From NCBI GenBank assembly GCA_036250195.1, contig JAVHZZ010000003.1, forward strand, positions 336,533,875 through 336,597,874: a stretch of 64,000 nt of DNA. Direction: 5' to 3'. Below, in pieces: positions 1-9,778 of the stretch (position 1 is its first letter; every line of letters begins with the position of its first letter). The translations under genes and the position numbers were made by a program. The stretch is from Mixophyes australis. Lineage: Eukaryota > Chordata > Amphibia > Anura > Limnodynastidae. The notes below the pieces were generated by a model. It was given only the letters and a program-made list of their open reading frames with translations, searched no databases and was not told the origin of the DNA.

Positions 1-890
1 GAAGCTGGAGAACAACAGCTCCCGAGCCCTTCAGACTGGCATCTGTGGTCACCAGAATCCAAGACCACAGGACAAAAGATCGGCCCATCATCAGAAGCTC
101 TTGAACTAGCCACCATTTCAGAGGTTGACAATCTCCCTGGAGAGTCTGATTCGTTGGGTCACCAGATGAAAAAGGGGGACATGACCAATATCTTAGTAGA
201 TTCCACTGGAACGTGCAACAGTGGAAACAACCGTATGGGATGGTTTCGAACATCAACCTTAGAATCCCCATGCCCAAGCACATGGAAGGACCAGGGTGAC
301 TCAGGATTAACCGTACAGAGAGTTGTAGGGATCTGTAGAGAAGGTTCTGGAAAAAAAACTTCTGAAAAGTGGTGTCCATTATTAATCCTAGAAACCTTAT
401 CCTCTGTGAGGGCATCAGCTGAGATCTGGAATAATTAATTATCCAACTGTGTTGCTCCAGAAATCGAATAGACAGGGTCAGATGCTAATAGAGAAAAGGA
501 CCTGATAAGTCTTTGAGAAAAAAATAGTCCAAATGCGGAATAATGTTCTCTCACAAGGCACGTAAACGTTCTGCCATTACCGCCATAATCTTTGTGAAAA
601 CTCTGTGGGCTCTGGAAAGCCAAAGGGGAAAGCCCTGAATTGATAATGGGAGCTTCCTACTGTAAAAACAAAGGACTGATCCCATTCAAAACTTGTCTAC
701 TCGTAGATGTTGTTTTAGCCCCTTAAGGTTTAGAAATAATCCGTCCTGTTTTGGGCACCAAGAACAGTTTTGAATGAAACCCTCCATGTTTCTCCACTCT
801 GGACATGATCACCAAGTTACAAATATCTTCGGTGTACGCTGCCCACTGATATTTGAATAATTGTAGGTGACCCCCTACCTCTGCAGTCGC
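1..890 (-). pseudogene. DIRS-like retroelement RT/RNase H remnant
   Basis: Read on the minus strand, this stretch gives broken pieces of a reverse transcriptase followed by RNase H. An RT block with an 'FRAFPFGF' motif (the LPFGL-type region) is readable near 620-650, and an RNase H start, 'VTTDASLKGSGAVV', near 1-50. The TTDAS-GWGA style of RNase H is typical of DIRS/Ngaro-type tyrosine-recombinase retroelements, which are common in frogs. Several stops and frameshifts interrupt it, so it cannot be functional. It runs off the left edge of the window, so any recombinase domain lies outside. The DIRS assignment rests on motif style only; a Gypsy-type origin is less likely. Confidence 0.6.
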
Positions 891-926
891 GAGGAGAGTA
901 AGGTCTCGACATGCGGATTAGTATTT

Positions 927-1000
927 AATTTTTTCATTTTTTATTATTAATATTTATTTATTTTTATTATTATTTTTTTTTTTTATTATTTTAAGATCTT
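927..1000. repeat. A/T-rich low-complexity tract
   Basis: This is an almost pure T/A tract with TTATT-like units. No coding potential is visible, and the 900-1230 interval holds no other recognisable feature. Confidence 0.7.
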
Positions 1001-1232
1001 GGGATTCGGACATCTTCTAGAGTAAGCATCTCCACCTGCTTGCAACTGTCCTCGAATTGCAAGGAGACTACCTCCATAGGCGGGCTGAACTTAATAGTCC
1101 GTGTTCACAAGGAAGGATTTCCAAAAAGACCCAAAACACGTAGTTCGTGATTTAGGGGCATTCAACGGCAGTAAAGTACCTTTACCTGCGGTTGCTTGGC
1201 TAATCATAGTACCCAACACAATCCTGTATCAA

Positions 1233-1241
1233 TATAATATA

Positions 1242-1285
<44 letters not shown>

Positions 1286-1286
1286 T
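1233..1286. repeat. (TA)n microsatellite flanking the hAT-like element
   Basis: This alternating AT tract abuts the left terminus of the hAT-like element. A matching (TA)n tract follows its right terminus at 14050. The target-site duplication is therefore hidden in simple repeat, and the transposon probably inserted into a pre-existing (TA)n tract. Confidence 0.85.
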
Positions 1287-1309
1287 TAGAGATGCTCACT
1301 GACCCCCGT

Positions 1310-1420
1310 GTTTTGGTTTTGGATCTGGATTACCGTCGTGTTTTGGTTTTGGTTTTGGTTTTGCCAAATCCCAATTGCGTGTTTTGGTTTTGTTTGGTTT
1401 TGTTTTGCTATTTTGTTTAA
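1310..1420. repeat. Subterminal TTTTGGTTTTGG repeats
   Basis: Repeated GTTTTGGTTTTGG runs lie just inside the left terminus of the hAT-like element. Clustered short subterminal repeats are usual transposase-binding regions in hAT elements; here that role is inferred. The stretch from 1440 to 1640 has no recognisable gene. Confidence 0.5.
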
Positions 1421-1650
1421 AAATCAATGTTTTTGGCAAAAAAATGACCGAACTTAGTGCTACACCTCTTTCTTGGATAAGTAAGGTAATTCTAAAGCTA
1501 ATAAATTAGGAGGAAAACAGTTTAATCCCTGGTAGGCCGTCCTTAATTCTGCACACAAACCTGATTGTCTTCCTCTTCATCTTAGCCTATTGGCAATGCA
1601 GCCATTGTCTTTGGGTGTATATTACACCCTACACTTATAGTTAAATATAT

Positions 1651-1739
1651 AAAGAAATTGACAAAGGCAGTTTGGTTTCTGTCTCTCTAGGCCCCCCTCC
1701 ACTTGTAGAAAATACTAAAAAATTCAGCCGTTATAGACT
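1651..1739. repeat. First unit of a 105-115-bp tandem array, split by ERV-A
   Basis: This unit contains 'GACAAAGGCAGTTTGG', a pyrimidine-rich CCCCCCTCCACTTGTAG block and ATAGACT. The same unit recurs four times after ERV-A (10619-10990). It shows the provirus landed inside the array. The last four bases, GACT, are the ERV-A target duplication. Confidence 0.8.
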
Positions 1740-2579
1740 TGTCGAAGTCAGTAAATTGGATAAGATCATTTCAATTAAAGTCTAGCAAACTTGGTTGTCT
1801 TTGTCTGAAAAGATGCGTACGGTACGCATCGACGTACAAGGGCACGCTACGGCGTGAAAGGGCGTACGCATCCACTACACGTGGCAGCAACAGTAATTGG
1901 TCTTTTACCATACATTCACACAAACACACATTCTTATAAAATAGTACACATTATTGGTAATTGCAACACATAGTCAGTTATGTCGAAATATAGTAGTATT
2001 TATATGTTATATCAGAGTTACATGCATATTAGTGAAATACACAGGACGGGTTAAAGGAATAACATCATGAGTGGTATCATAATGAACCTTGTTACATATC
2101 CTACTGTTTGGTTCACTCTGCGAGGGAATCGCAGAGTGCATACGCAAGTTATGAATGATAGGGAATTATGAACTACTTAAGACTAAGGAATTCTGGCGGG
2201 AAGAGCAGAGCATACCCCCTGCAGAGATGACCCCCTCCTTTGGATTCCTTAGGATGAACCAGCCAATGATTGACGACCCCTTGGACATTCCTGAGACCCG
2301 GACCAATAGATGCAAGCCATACCATCTTCATTGTATTACTGTATTTCATTGTGTATATAAGCAGCAGCTTGTGATCCAGAGTGCAGACTTCTTGTCCCCA
2401 GACTTCAGGATTGAATGACTGCACTGGATCCAGAGCGCCTGCGATAAGTAACGGCTGTATTTACTATTACTTCGCTTGAGCATATTTTTTTCCACTTATT
2501 GCGAATAAATCTTTGTGCGTTGGAAACACAAATCGAGGTTCGACAATCGTTATTGGTTAGCGACAATACGCACATAACA
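1740..2579 (+). repeat. ERV-A 5' LTR
   Basis: This 840-bp LTR has TG/CA ends. A TATA box (TATATAAG, about 2354) and a polyadenylation signal (AATAAA, 2504-2509) place U3/R near 2380 and R/U5 near 2530. U3 contains a palindrome, GATGCGTACGGTACGCATC (about 1812), and a hairpin with arms CACTCTGCGA/TCGCAGAGTG (about 2115-2140). Short ORFs here duplicate those in the 3' LTR and are not genes. Confidence 0.95.
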
Positions 2580-2581
2580 AT

Positions 2582-2599
2582 TGGGGGCTCGTGAGCTTT
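2582..2599 (+). promoter_or_regulatory. Primer-binding site, tRNA-Pro-like
   Basis: TGGGGGCTCGT follows the LTR after a two-base spacer. The first 11 bases match the complement of the tRNA-Pro 3' end, the primer used by many gammaretroviruses. The last seven bases do not match, so the primer assignment is partial. ERV-D has the same sequence. Confidence 0.6.
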
Positions 2600-3573
2600 G
2601 GAGGTTTCGTTGCCGATGATACGCAAGACCAACGGATTTCGGTTCCTCAACAAAGGGTGGAGACGCGTCATAAACGGGTAAGAACGCATGGTGTTCAAAA
2701 CCTGAATTTTACTCTGTGTTGCGAAACCGAATGTCCGTTTTGCATTATCTAGGGCACGCTAACTAGAACCTAGGGACAAAAGAGAAAACTGTTTCTTTTT
2801 TCTGTCATTGTGCGTTTTAACTGTATTGCATTATTTAGCGTATGTGTACTTCCTGCTGTGCGTACGCGAACTTCCGGTAAACTTGCCACGTGGTTAAACA
2901 ATCGTTTTGATAGTTATTATACATGCATAGTATAATTACTTGTGAAAGCCTCTGAGACATTATTACTATTGTTGGGAACTTTTGATTTTCTGCGCAGAAA
3001 AGGTGTATAGTGTGGGATGTTGTAACGTAGATACACTGTTTTATTGTTGAGGTGCTCAGTTGCTGTCTGACGAGGCGGATTGCCCAACTGAAGGACGGTA
3101 TACAGGGCAGGTATACCGAATGCGAAAACTGGGTTTTCGCAAAGCGCTACCAATAGATCGCAAGGTTTGCTAATAATTAGTATTGGTAGGCAGTGCGATC
3201 CGGTCGCACCGTTAGTGCGAATTGGTGAAGCAGCTAGGAGGAATTATACTGGAAAGGCAGGTTGATTGTATCGACTTTGCGCTCCCAGCGATAATAAACT
3301 CAGCAGATTTTGTGGTTTAGCCAGGGTATCGAGGAGCTGATAGCCCTTGGGGCCCACAGTGATATTTCTGTATTAGGGAAAAGCGAGTGAGCGCGGCTAA
3401 AGGAAATACGTTCACCGAGGATTATAGCTCTCTAGCGGTGAGTATAGCAACAGAGTTGAAATTATTAGGTGGAAAGAACAGAGCATTGCGGTGTGTCTGT
3501 ATTTCACATTTGGCCGGAAGGAACAGAGCATTGCGGTGTGTCTGTGTTCCGGGTAGAAGGTATATTGTTCAAC
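2600..3573 (+). other. ERV-A leader with a tandem duplication before gag
   Basis: This untranslated leader of nearly 1 kb probably carries packaging and splice-donor signals, which I cannot place. At 3471-3560 there are two copies of a segment containing 'GAACAGAGCATTGCGGTGTG'. The same doubled segment precedes gag in ERV-D (59590-59690). An open frame continuous with gag extends 35 codons upstream but has no ATG. Confidence 0.7.
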
Positions 3574-5193
3574 ATGGGTGCTAAGCATACGCTAGAGATG
3601 GTCAGTGTACTGCCTAAGGAAGGCCCTATTGGTTCAGCGAGGTTTCTCATGTGTAAGAAGTATGGTGCATATGCAACTGTGTATTGTGACACGTGGGTCG
3701 GGATGACCAAAGCTTGTGATAGGCCTTTCCCAACAATAGGGAGTTTTAATGCAGAGGTACTGAATACTGTAAAAGATAAAATATGGTTGATCAAGTCAAC
3801 GAAAAAGAGAAATAGACATAATGATTGTTTAAAATTGTGGCAAATGGAAGGTAACACGTGGCAGAGCAGCGAATGCAAACCGGAAATAGGCGTGGCGAAA
3901 AGCGCGCGCAAGGCGGATGTAACCATTGAGAAGCGTGGCGAACTCAGCGCAAGCGCGCCCCCGCCACCTTATGTGGCGGGAGGGGTAAGTACAGCCGTTG
4001 TTAAAACTGAAAATAGAAAAATTACTGAGTTGTACCCTGTTTTAAATCAATTTCAATCAAGTGTATCTGAAAACGAAGATGAACCCACTGTGATTTCGGC
4101 CATTGCCCATGCTGTTAATGTACTAGAGGCTCAGCGCAAGTATGAGAAAATGGCTGAGATAGGTGAGAGTAGCGTGATCACTAGGAGTGAAAGTGTTCTA
4201 AATCTAGGGCCTGTAAATCCTGTAGCGTCCCCTGAAGTTAGTGTACCAGAGGGTGTGTTCCCGGTCCGCACAATATCAGTTCCCAATGGGAAACCGGATA
4301 AGGATGGTGTAGTTCCTTTAAGAAATGTTACAATGCATTGTCCATGGACTAGATCAGAATTACGTTCCATTATGACTGAATTCCCAGATCCTAGAAAAGA
4401 GTTAGCTAAATGTCAGAAATTTGTTAAAGACTTAGGGAATGCTCATGAACCAACCAGTAAGGATTGGCGGGTAGTGTTGAGGGCGTGTCTTCCTCCCAAT
4501 ACTAACATACAAAAATTTATTGGAGATTGTCTGTTGGAGGAAGATGACACCCTGACTGATGAGATTAACCAACGGAATATAGAACAAATTGTCAAACACT
4601 TAGCCATCTGTTTTCCAGTAGTAGTAAATTGGAGTAAGATTTTCACCATTAAACAAAAGGATAGTGAAACTGCCTCAGATTACTTTGCTAGAGCTATAAC
4701 AGCGATTGCACGATTTACTGGGATATCCAACATAAGTGAGGACCCACATCACAGAGAGGTAGCTGTAGGGGTACTGATGGATGGCCTTAGGGAAAATTTA
4801 AAGACGAGAGTACAAACCACATTACCTAATTGGAGAGGCGTCACGGTAGACTTGCTTAGGGAGTCTGCTGTGGAGCATGACAAGAACCTTTTTAGAAAAA
4901 GGGAAGAGAAAAGTGATAGGTTAATGACGGTAAGTATACAGGCTCTAGAAGGGGTGCATACACGACCACCAGCATACAACCCATATAACAGGAAACCTAA
5001 AGTGATCAGGTGTTTCAACTGTAACGAGGAAGGACATTACAGGAGAGATTGTAATAAAGAAAGACTCAATACACATAGGGGTGGGTCACATAGATATCCT
5101 CCAAGAAAGGATTCACATAGACTAGAAGACTCACATCTACCCGCGCATATTACGGCAGCAAATGCTGCGCGGGAAATCACTAGTCAGCGCTAG
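3574..5193 (+). CDS. gag: ERV-A gag polyprotein
   Basis: Gag of 539 codons, ending at UAG. I chose the ATG at 3574 because it gives an N-terminal Met-Gly, the usual myristoylation signal of matrix. A PPPPY late-domain motif lies near residues 129-133. A capsid region follows from about residue 245, with the 'PDPRKELAKCQKF' block typical of gammaretroviral p30-like capsids. A single CX2CX4HX4C zinc knuckle (C480, C483, H488, C493) marks nucleocapsid. There are no internal stops. Gag builds the particle and binds genomic RNA. The UAG is followed in the same frame by pol, so Gag-Pol would be made by stop-codon readthrough. ERV-D gag (541 codons) is collinear. Confidence 0.95.
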   Translation: MGAKHTLEMVSVLPKEGPIGSARFLMCKKYGAYATVYCDTWVGMTKACDRPFPTIGSFNAEVLNTVKDKIWLIKSTKKRNRHNDCLKLWQMEGNTWQSSECKPEIGVAKSARKADVTIEKRGELSASAPPPPYVAGGVSTAVVKTENRKITELYPVLNQFQSSVSENEDEPTVISAIAHAVNVLEAQRKYEKMAEIGESSVITRSESVLNLGPVNPVASPEVSVPEGVFPVRTISVPNGKPDKDGVVPLRNVTMHCPWTRSELRSIMTEFPDPRKELAKCQKFVKDLGNAHEPTSKDWRVVLRACLPPNTNIQKFIGDCLLEEDDTLTDEINQRNIEQIVKHLAICFPVVVNWSKIFTIKQKDSETASDYFARAITAIARFTGISNISEDPHHREVAVGVLMDGLRENLKTRVQTTLPNWRGVTVDLLRESAVEHDKNLFRKREEKSDRLMTVSIQALEGVHTRPPAYNPYNRKPKVIRCFNCNEEGHYRRDCNKERLNTHRGGSHRYPPRKDSHRLEDSHLPAHITAANAAREITSQR

Positions 5194-8100
5194 GGGTCAG
5201 GTCATACCTGTAGTCTACAGCCAGTGAGGTTAACTGAGAGTCAGAGTGAAGAACCAACAATGATAGTTGACATAGCTGGCAGGAAACAAACTTTTCTTGT
5301 AGATACAGGGGCGGCCCGATCTGTGATAACCTCTCCTTTCAATCTACAGGTGACCAGCAAAACTATTCCAGCTATGGGGGTGACGGGAAAAGTGTTACAT
5401 TATCCTCTAACTAAACCCGCCGAAGTTACTATCGGGCCTCTGCATACTAAGCATTCGTTTCTCTTGGCTGCAGCGGCTCCTACTAACTTGCTAGGGAGAG
5501 ACTTGTTATGTAAAATGGGATGTGTCATATACTGTACTTCAGATGGTGTGTTCCTAGATATACCCGAGAAGGTTGCACATGAGGTACAGGACATATTGGA
5601 CACCCCTCCAAGGTTAATGTTACACTCTCCTGTTATAGAACAAAGTCCATCTCAAGTAAAGGGGATGTTGCTGGAAATACCAGGTTCCCTATGGACCAGA
5701 GATGGACAGGACACTGGACTGATGGCAAACGTAGCCCCTGTCATGGTCAATCTAAAAAGTGGTAGGATAGCTCCAAAAATCCCACAGTATCCATTAAAAC
5801 CGGAGGTGGAACTAGGGGTATATCCTGTTATTGAGAGGCTGTTACAACAAGGGATTTTAATTCGTACAGCCAGTACAGCAAATAGTCCCATTTTCCCTGT
5901 GAAGAAGAGTGGGGGGAGGGGCTATAGATTAGTCCAGGACTTAAGGGGAATTAACAAAGTTGTTGAGAGCCAATTCCCCGTAGTGCCGAATCCAGCTGTC
6001 ATCCTCATGCAGATTCCACCGTCTGCCAGTCATTTTACTGTCATTGATCTATGTTCTGCTTTCTTTTCAGTCCCTCTTCACCCTGACTGCCAATACCTTT
6101 TTGCATTCTCCTACAGGGGAGTGCAATACACATGGACCAGACTACCCCAGGGGTTCATTGACAGCCCCAGTATTTTCTCCCAAGCCTTACATGACTGTTT
6201 GCAATCCTTTCAACCCCACAATGGGTCTGTTCTAATTCAATATGTGGACGATTTGTTGTTGTGCTCTGATTCTTTTATGTCATGTTTACATGATACTAAA
6301 TTGTTGTTGCTTCATCTTTCACAAACAGGGCACAAGGTGGCAAAGGATAAATTACAGCCATGTCAGACTAAGGTCAAATACTTAGGACACTGCCTCACTA
6401 AGGGGCTAAGACACCTGACAACCGACAGAATTGAGGCCATACAACACATGACCCTGCCGCAGAGCCAGAAGCAGATTCGTACTTTCTTGGGGATGTGTGG
6501 ATACTGTAGGTCCTGGATCCCAGGTTTTTCTATTCTGGCATTACCATTGCAGGAGCTAGTCTCTTCCTCAAAACCAGAACGTGTCGTACACACAGAAGAG
6601 TCGGAGCAAGCGTTCTTTAATCTTAAAGATAGTCTGACAAAAGCACCTGCATTGGGAATACCTGATTATGAAAAGCCTTTTGAGCTATTTTGTACAGAAG
6701 CTGATGGCTGTGCAGCAGGTGTCCTCACACAGAAACATGGTGACGCTAGCAGACCGGTAGCATACTACAGTGCACAATTAGACAATGTGGCAAGGTCACT
6801 CCCAACATGTCTCAGAAGTGTAGCAGCAACGGCCCTTCTAGTAAGTAAGAGCGAGGATGTAGTATTAGGACATAATTCAACCATCTATACACCCCATGCT
6901 GTATCAGCTCTGTTAAATTCAGCCCAAACCAGACATGTTTCTTCAGCTAGATTCACAAAGTGGGAACTAGCCCTGATGGCACCCTCAAACATCACCATCA
7001 AACGATGTAGCACCCTAAATCCAGCTACATACCTTCCGTATGTGTCTCAAGAGACACAAAGGGTGGGAGGTGAGGAGACCCTGGTTGATGATGAGTTAGG
7101 CAAGAATACTGACACGCATGACTGTATGGAACACCTGAATCAGACCTTTACTGCAAGGCCCGACATACGTGACACCCCCTTAGAAAATGTAGATTTTACG
7201 TTTTATACAGACGGAAGTTGCCATAGACAGACAGAGACAGGAGAGCTATGTACTGGTTACGCTGTTGTAGACGATCAGGATGTGGTAGAAGCTGAACCCC
7301 TTGGTCCACCTCACTCAGCCCAGGTGGCGGAACTAGTAGCACTAAGGAGAGCGTGTGAATTGGCAGAGGGTAAATCAGCCAACATATATACTGACTCTAG
7401 GTACGCCTTCGGGGTAGTGCATGATTTTGGGGCCCTTTGGCGTCTTAGAAACTTTACGACAGCAGCAGGTACACCAGTGGCACACTCACAACACATAAAA
7501 GGACTTCTGACAGCGATACAGTTACCCAGAACAGTAGCCGTCATAAAGTGCAAAGCCCATACCTTTGAAGAAGACCCAGTGTCATTGGGCAACAACAGGG
7601 CAGACGAAGCTGCTAAATGGGCAGCAGGGCAACCTATGACTGTATCGACCGAGACTATGATGGTTTTTCAGACATTAGACACGCAGAAATTAATTGAAAT
7701 GCAAGATTTGTGTTCCCTGCAGGAGAAGGCGGTCTGGAAGGCGAAGGGATGTGGTCAAGAGTCCTCAGGACTCTGGAGGGATGGACAAGGTAAGCCTGTA
7801 GCTCCCCGAACATACTATCCAAGCCTGGCTGAAGCAGCACACGGCCTGACTCACCTGGGTAAAGAAGGTATGTGCAAACTGGTGAGAGCATACTGGTGTG
7901 CTCCCGGATTTTCCTCTCAAGCTGGTAAGAAAGCAATGTCATGTCTTACTTGTTTGAGGAAAAATGTTGGGAAAACTATTCCAACTGAGCCATCCCACAT
8001 CCCTCCTACAGACGGACCTTTTCAGGTAATACAAATTGACTATATCCAACTACCACCGTGCAGGAATCTAAAGTATGTGTTAGTGTGTATTGATGTGTTT

Positions 8101-8868
8101 TCCGGTTGGGTAGAAGCATATCCGGCAGCCACTAATACTGCTGTGTTCACTGCAAAGAAAATTGTACAAGACTTTGTGTGTAGGTTCGGTATCCCTAGAA
8201 TCATTGAAAGTGATAGGGGTACCCATTTTACTGGTGATGTCTTCCAAAATATGTGTAAACTCATGGGAATCAGTAGCAGACTTCACACCCCTTACCGACC
8301 ACAAGCCAGTGGTAAGGTGGAGAGAGCAAATGGTACTATAAAGAACAAACTAGGTAAGATAATGGCTGAAACTGGGTTGGCATGGCCTGAGGCTTTGCCG
8401 TTGGTCCTCCACAGCATTCGAACCACTCCTAGACCTCCTCTTAATCTGTCCCCCTTTGAGATACTGTTCGGACGACAACCTCATTTGATCGTGAGTCCAC
8501 AAGACGACTTAAAGTGTAATAATGAAGTGACTGTACAATATCTTATAAGAATGAGTAGACAGCTGAAACAACAACAACAAAAACTAAAAATGCTGTCACC
8601 TGGTATGCCAGAGACGAACTGTCATGATGTTGAACCTGGAGACTATGTTATGATCCGCAATTTCTTACGTTCAGGTTGTTTAACAGACCGTTGGGAAGGC
8701 CCGTACCAAGTGCTGCTGACCAGTACTACATCACTGAAGGTTGCAGAGAGAGACACTTGGGTCCATTCCACCCACTGCAGGAGAGTCCATAATCCGGAGA
8801 AAGTGCAAGACAAGACTCAGACCGACGACATAGAGCTGTCACTTGTGAGCCTGTTCCGGGAGACCTAA
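5194..8868 (+). CDS. pol: ERV-A pol: protease, RT, RNase H, integrase
   Basis: The frame is open and continuous with gag after the UAG at 5191-5193. Domain order: aspartic protease with LVDTGA (about 5293-5310) and LLGRDLL; reverse transcriptase with LPQGF and YVDD (6241-6252); RNase H with FYTDGSC (about 7200) and YTDSRYAFG; integrase with an HHCC zinc region (about 7830-7960) and DDE residues around IDYIQLP (8035), ESDRGTHF (8206) and the PQASGKVE region (8300). All catalytic motifs I looked for are present and no frameshift is visible. Sequence style groups it with ERV-D and apart from ERV-B/C. It ends 57 bp before the env start. Confidence 0.95.
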   Translation, partial: GSGHTCSLQPVRLTESQSEEPTMIVDIAGRKQTFLVDTGAARSVITSPFNLQVTSKTIPAMGVTGKVLHYPLTKPAEVTIGPLHTKHSFLLAAAAPTNLLGRDLLCKMGCVIYCTSDGVFLDIPEKVAHEVQDILDTPPRLMLHSPVIEQSPSQVKGMLLEIPGSLWTRDGQDTGLMANVAPVMVNLKSGRIAPKIPQYPLKPEVELGVYPVIERLLQQGILIRTASTANSPIFPVKKSGGRGYRLVQDLRGINKVVESQFPVVPNPAVILMQIPPSASHFTVIDLCSAFFSVPLHPDCQYLFAFSYRGVQYTWTRLPQGFIDSPSIFSQALHDCLQSFQPHNGSVLIQYVDDLLLCSDSFMSCLHDTKLLLLHLSQTGHKVAKDKLQPCQTKVKYLGHCLTKGLRHLTTDRIEAIQHMTLPQSQKQIRTFLGMCGYCRSWIPGFSILALPLQELVSSSKPERVVHTEESEQAFFNLKDSLTKAPALGIPDYEKPFELFCTEADGCAAGVLTQKHGDASRPVAYYSAQLDNVARSLPTCLRSVAATALLVSKSEDVVLGHNSTIYTPHAVSALLNSAQTRHVSSARFTKWELALMAPSNITIKRCSTLNPATYLPYVSQETQRVGGEETLVDDELGKNTDTHDCMEHLNQTFTARPDIRDTPLENVDFTFYTDGSCHRQTETGELCTGYAVVDDQDVVEAEPLGPPHSAQVAELVALRRACELAEGKSANIYTDSRYAFGVVHDFGALWRLRNFTTAAGTPVAHSQHIKGLLTAIQLPRTVAVIKCKAHTFEEDPVSLGNNRADEAAKWAAGQPMTVSTETMMVFQTLDTQKLIEMQDLCSLQEKAVWKAKGCGQESSGLWRDGQGKPVAPRTYYPSLAEAAHGLTHLGKEGMCKLVRAYWCAPGFSSQAGKKAMSCLTCLRKNVGKTIPTEPSHIPPTDGPFQVIQIDYIQLPPCRNLKYVLVCIDVFSGWVEAYPAATNTAVFTAKKIVQDFVCRFGIPRIIESDRGTHFTGDVFQNMCKLMGISSRLHTPYRPQASGKVERANGTIKNKLGKIMAETGLAWPEALPLVLHSIRTTPRPPLNLSPFEILFGRQPHLIVSPQDDLKCNNEVTVQYLIRMSRQLKQQQQKLKMLSPGMPETNCHDVEPGDYVMIRNFLRSGCLTDRWEGPYQVLLTSTTSLKVAERDTWVHSTHCRRVHNPEKVQDKTQTDDIELSLVSLFRET

Positions 8869-8925
8869 AGCCTGCAGTTGAGACACCTGAACCAGAGACG
8901 TTACCTCAGAACTATCTTTCCAGCG

Positions 8926-9749
8926 ATGGAGTGGCGGTTTTTGTTTTTCTTTTGTTCCAGGATTTTCCTTGTTTTTACTTTTTCTAGGACATTCTATTTT
9001 TGTGAAGGAGGATGGAGGACGGAGGAGAGTTCTGGGAGTGATACGGATGAAATAGAGGCCGAAGAAAAGTTAATAGGATATCCTGAGCAGCCCATTATCA
9101 AACTTGGTCCAGGGGTTATGAAAAGGTCTGCTAGCTCAGGAACTCGGAGGCAGTGTGAGGGGCTATTGTCTGATGAGTATTGTATCTGCAAGTTCTGCAA
9201 CTCCCTAGTTGACGAGAGATGCATCCAACGATGCCAGTCCCCCAGTACTCTGAATATAGGCGGGCATCCTTTGGAGGATTATCACTCCCTGGTGGGTACT
9301 GTGTGACACTGGCCACCCAGTTCGGTGTCAAATGTTGCACGTACATTACTAATAATACGGAAGACCCTAAAGAGGTTATAGACCGGAAGATGGATGAAAT
9401 TTTGCAGCTGAAATGGGAATTTCGAAAGAGCCATAATTCTTCGTTATATGAGGTCGGGGAAAAGGTGGCGGGTTGGTTCTCATGGTTGAACCCAGCAAAA
9501 TGGTTCTCCGGTCTGGGGGAGTGGGTACAGGAAATGATTGCGAGTGTAGGTAAGCTCCTTCTCCTTATACTGGGTGTCATCTTAGCAATTGGTTTAGTTG
9601 TCAAATGTGTTCCTACTGTGTTGAAGTGTGGAAAACGGTCTCATGGGAGTAACACTGAGAAAGAGACTGAAAGGGTGGTACCAGATACCGAGATCATGGT
9701 CTGTGAAGAAGTATTGTATAATCCTGAACTTGAAACGGTGATTGGGTGA
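8926..9749 (+). pseudogene. env: ERV-A env, internally deleted
   Basis: Env starts at 8926 with a hydrophobic signal-peptide-like segment (MEWRFLFFF...) and continues open to 'HSLVG' near 9297. There it joins directly to a transmembrane-subunit segment beginning 'GGYCVTL' (about 9292 on). ERV-D retains about 967 bp between these points. The missing part covers most of the surface subunit, the RGKR cleavage site and the fusion-peptide region. The join changes frame, so the first part ends at 9306 and the second is open in another frame to 9749. The remaining segment has the cysteine motif 'CVTLATQFGVKCC', a Trp-rich stretch and a membrane helix near 9545-9610. It cannot make a working envelope. 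Confidence 0.9.
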
Positions 9750-9764
9750 TAGTTTATTACACTA

Positions 9765-9778
9765 TCAAAGGGTGGAAC
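9765..9778 (+). promoter_or_regulatory. ERV-A polypurine tract and adjacent hairpin
   Basis: A short purine-rich run (AAAGGGTGGAA) lies just before the 3' LTR and is the likely plus-strand primer site. Immediately upstream, TGATAGT and ACTATCA form a hairpin around a 7-base loop. ERV-D keeps the same hairpin (about 52412-52433). Confidence 0.7.

Noticed and set aside
1101..1289. 62-codon ORF ending in a Tyr/Ile run
   Set aside because: The tail is translated (TA)n microsatellite; the rest has no domain.
2155..2418. 87-codon ORF in the ERV-A LTR, repeated at 10194-10457
   Set aside because: Identical because it lies in both LTRs and overlaps the TATA box; no conserved counterpart in ERV-D.
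3504..3926. 140-codon minus-strand ORF (also 59216-59593 plus)
   Set aside because: Antisense of ERV-A and ERV-D gag; conserved only because the gag sequence is conserved.
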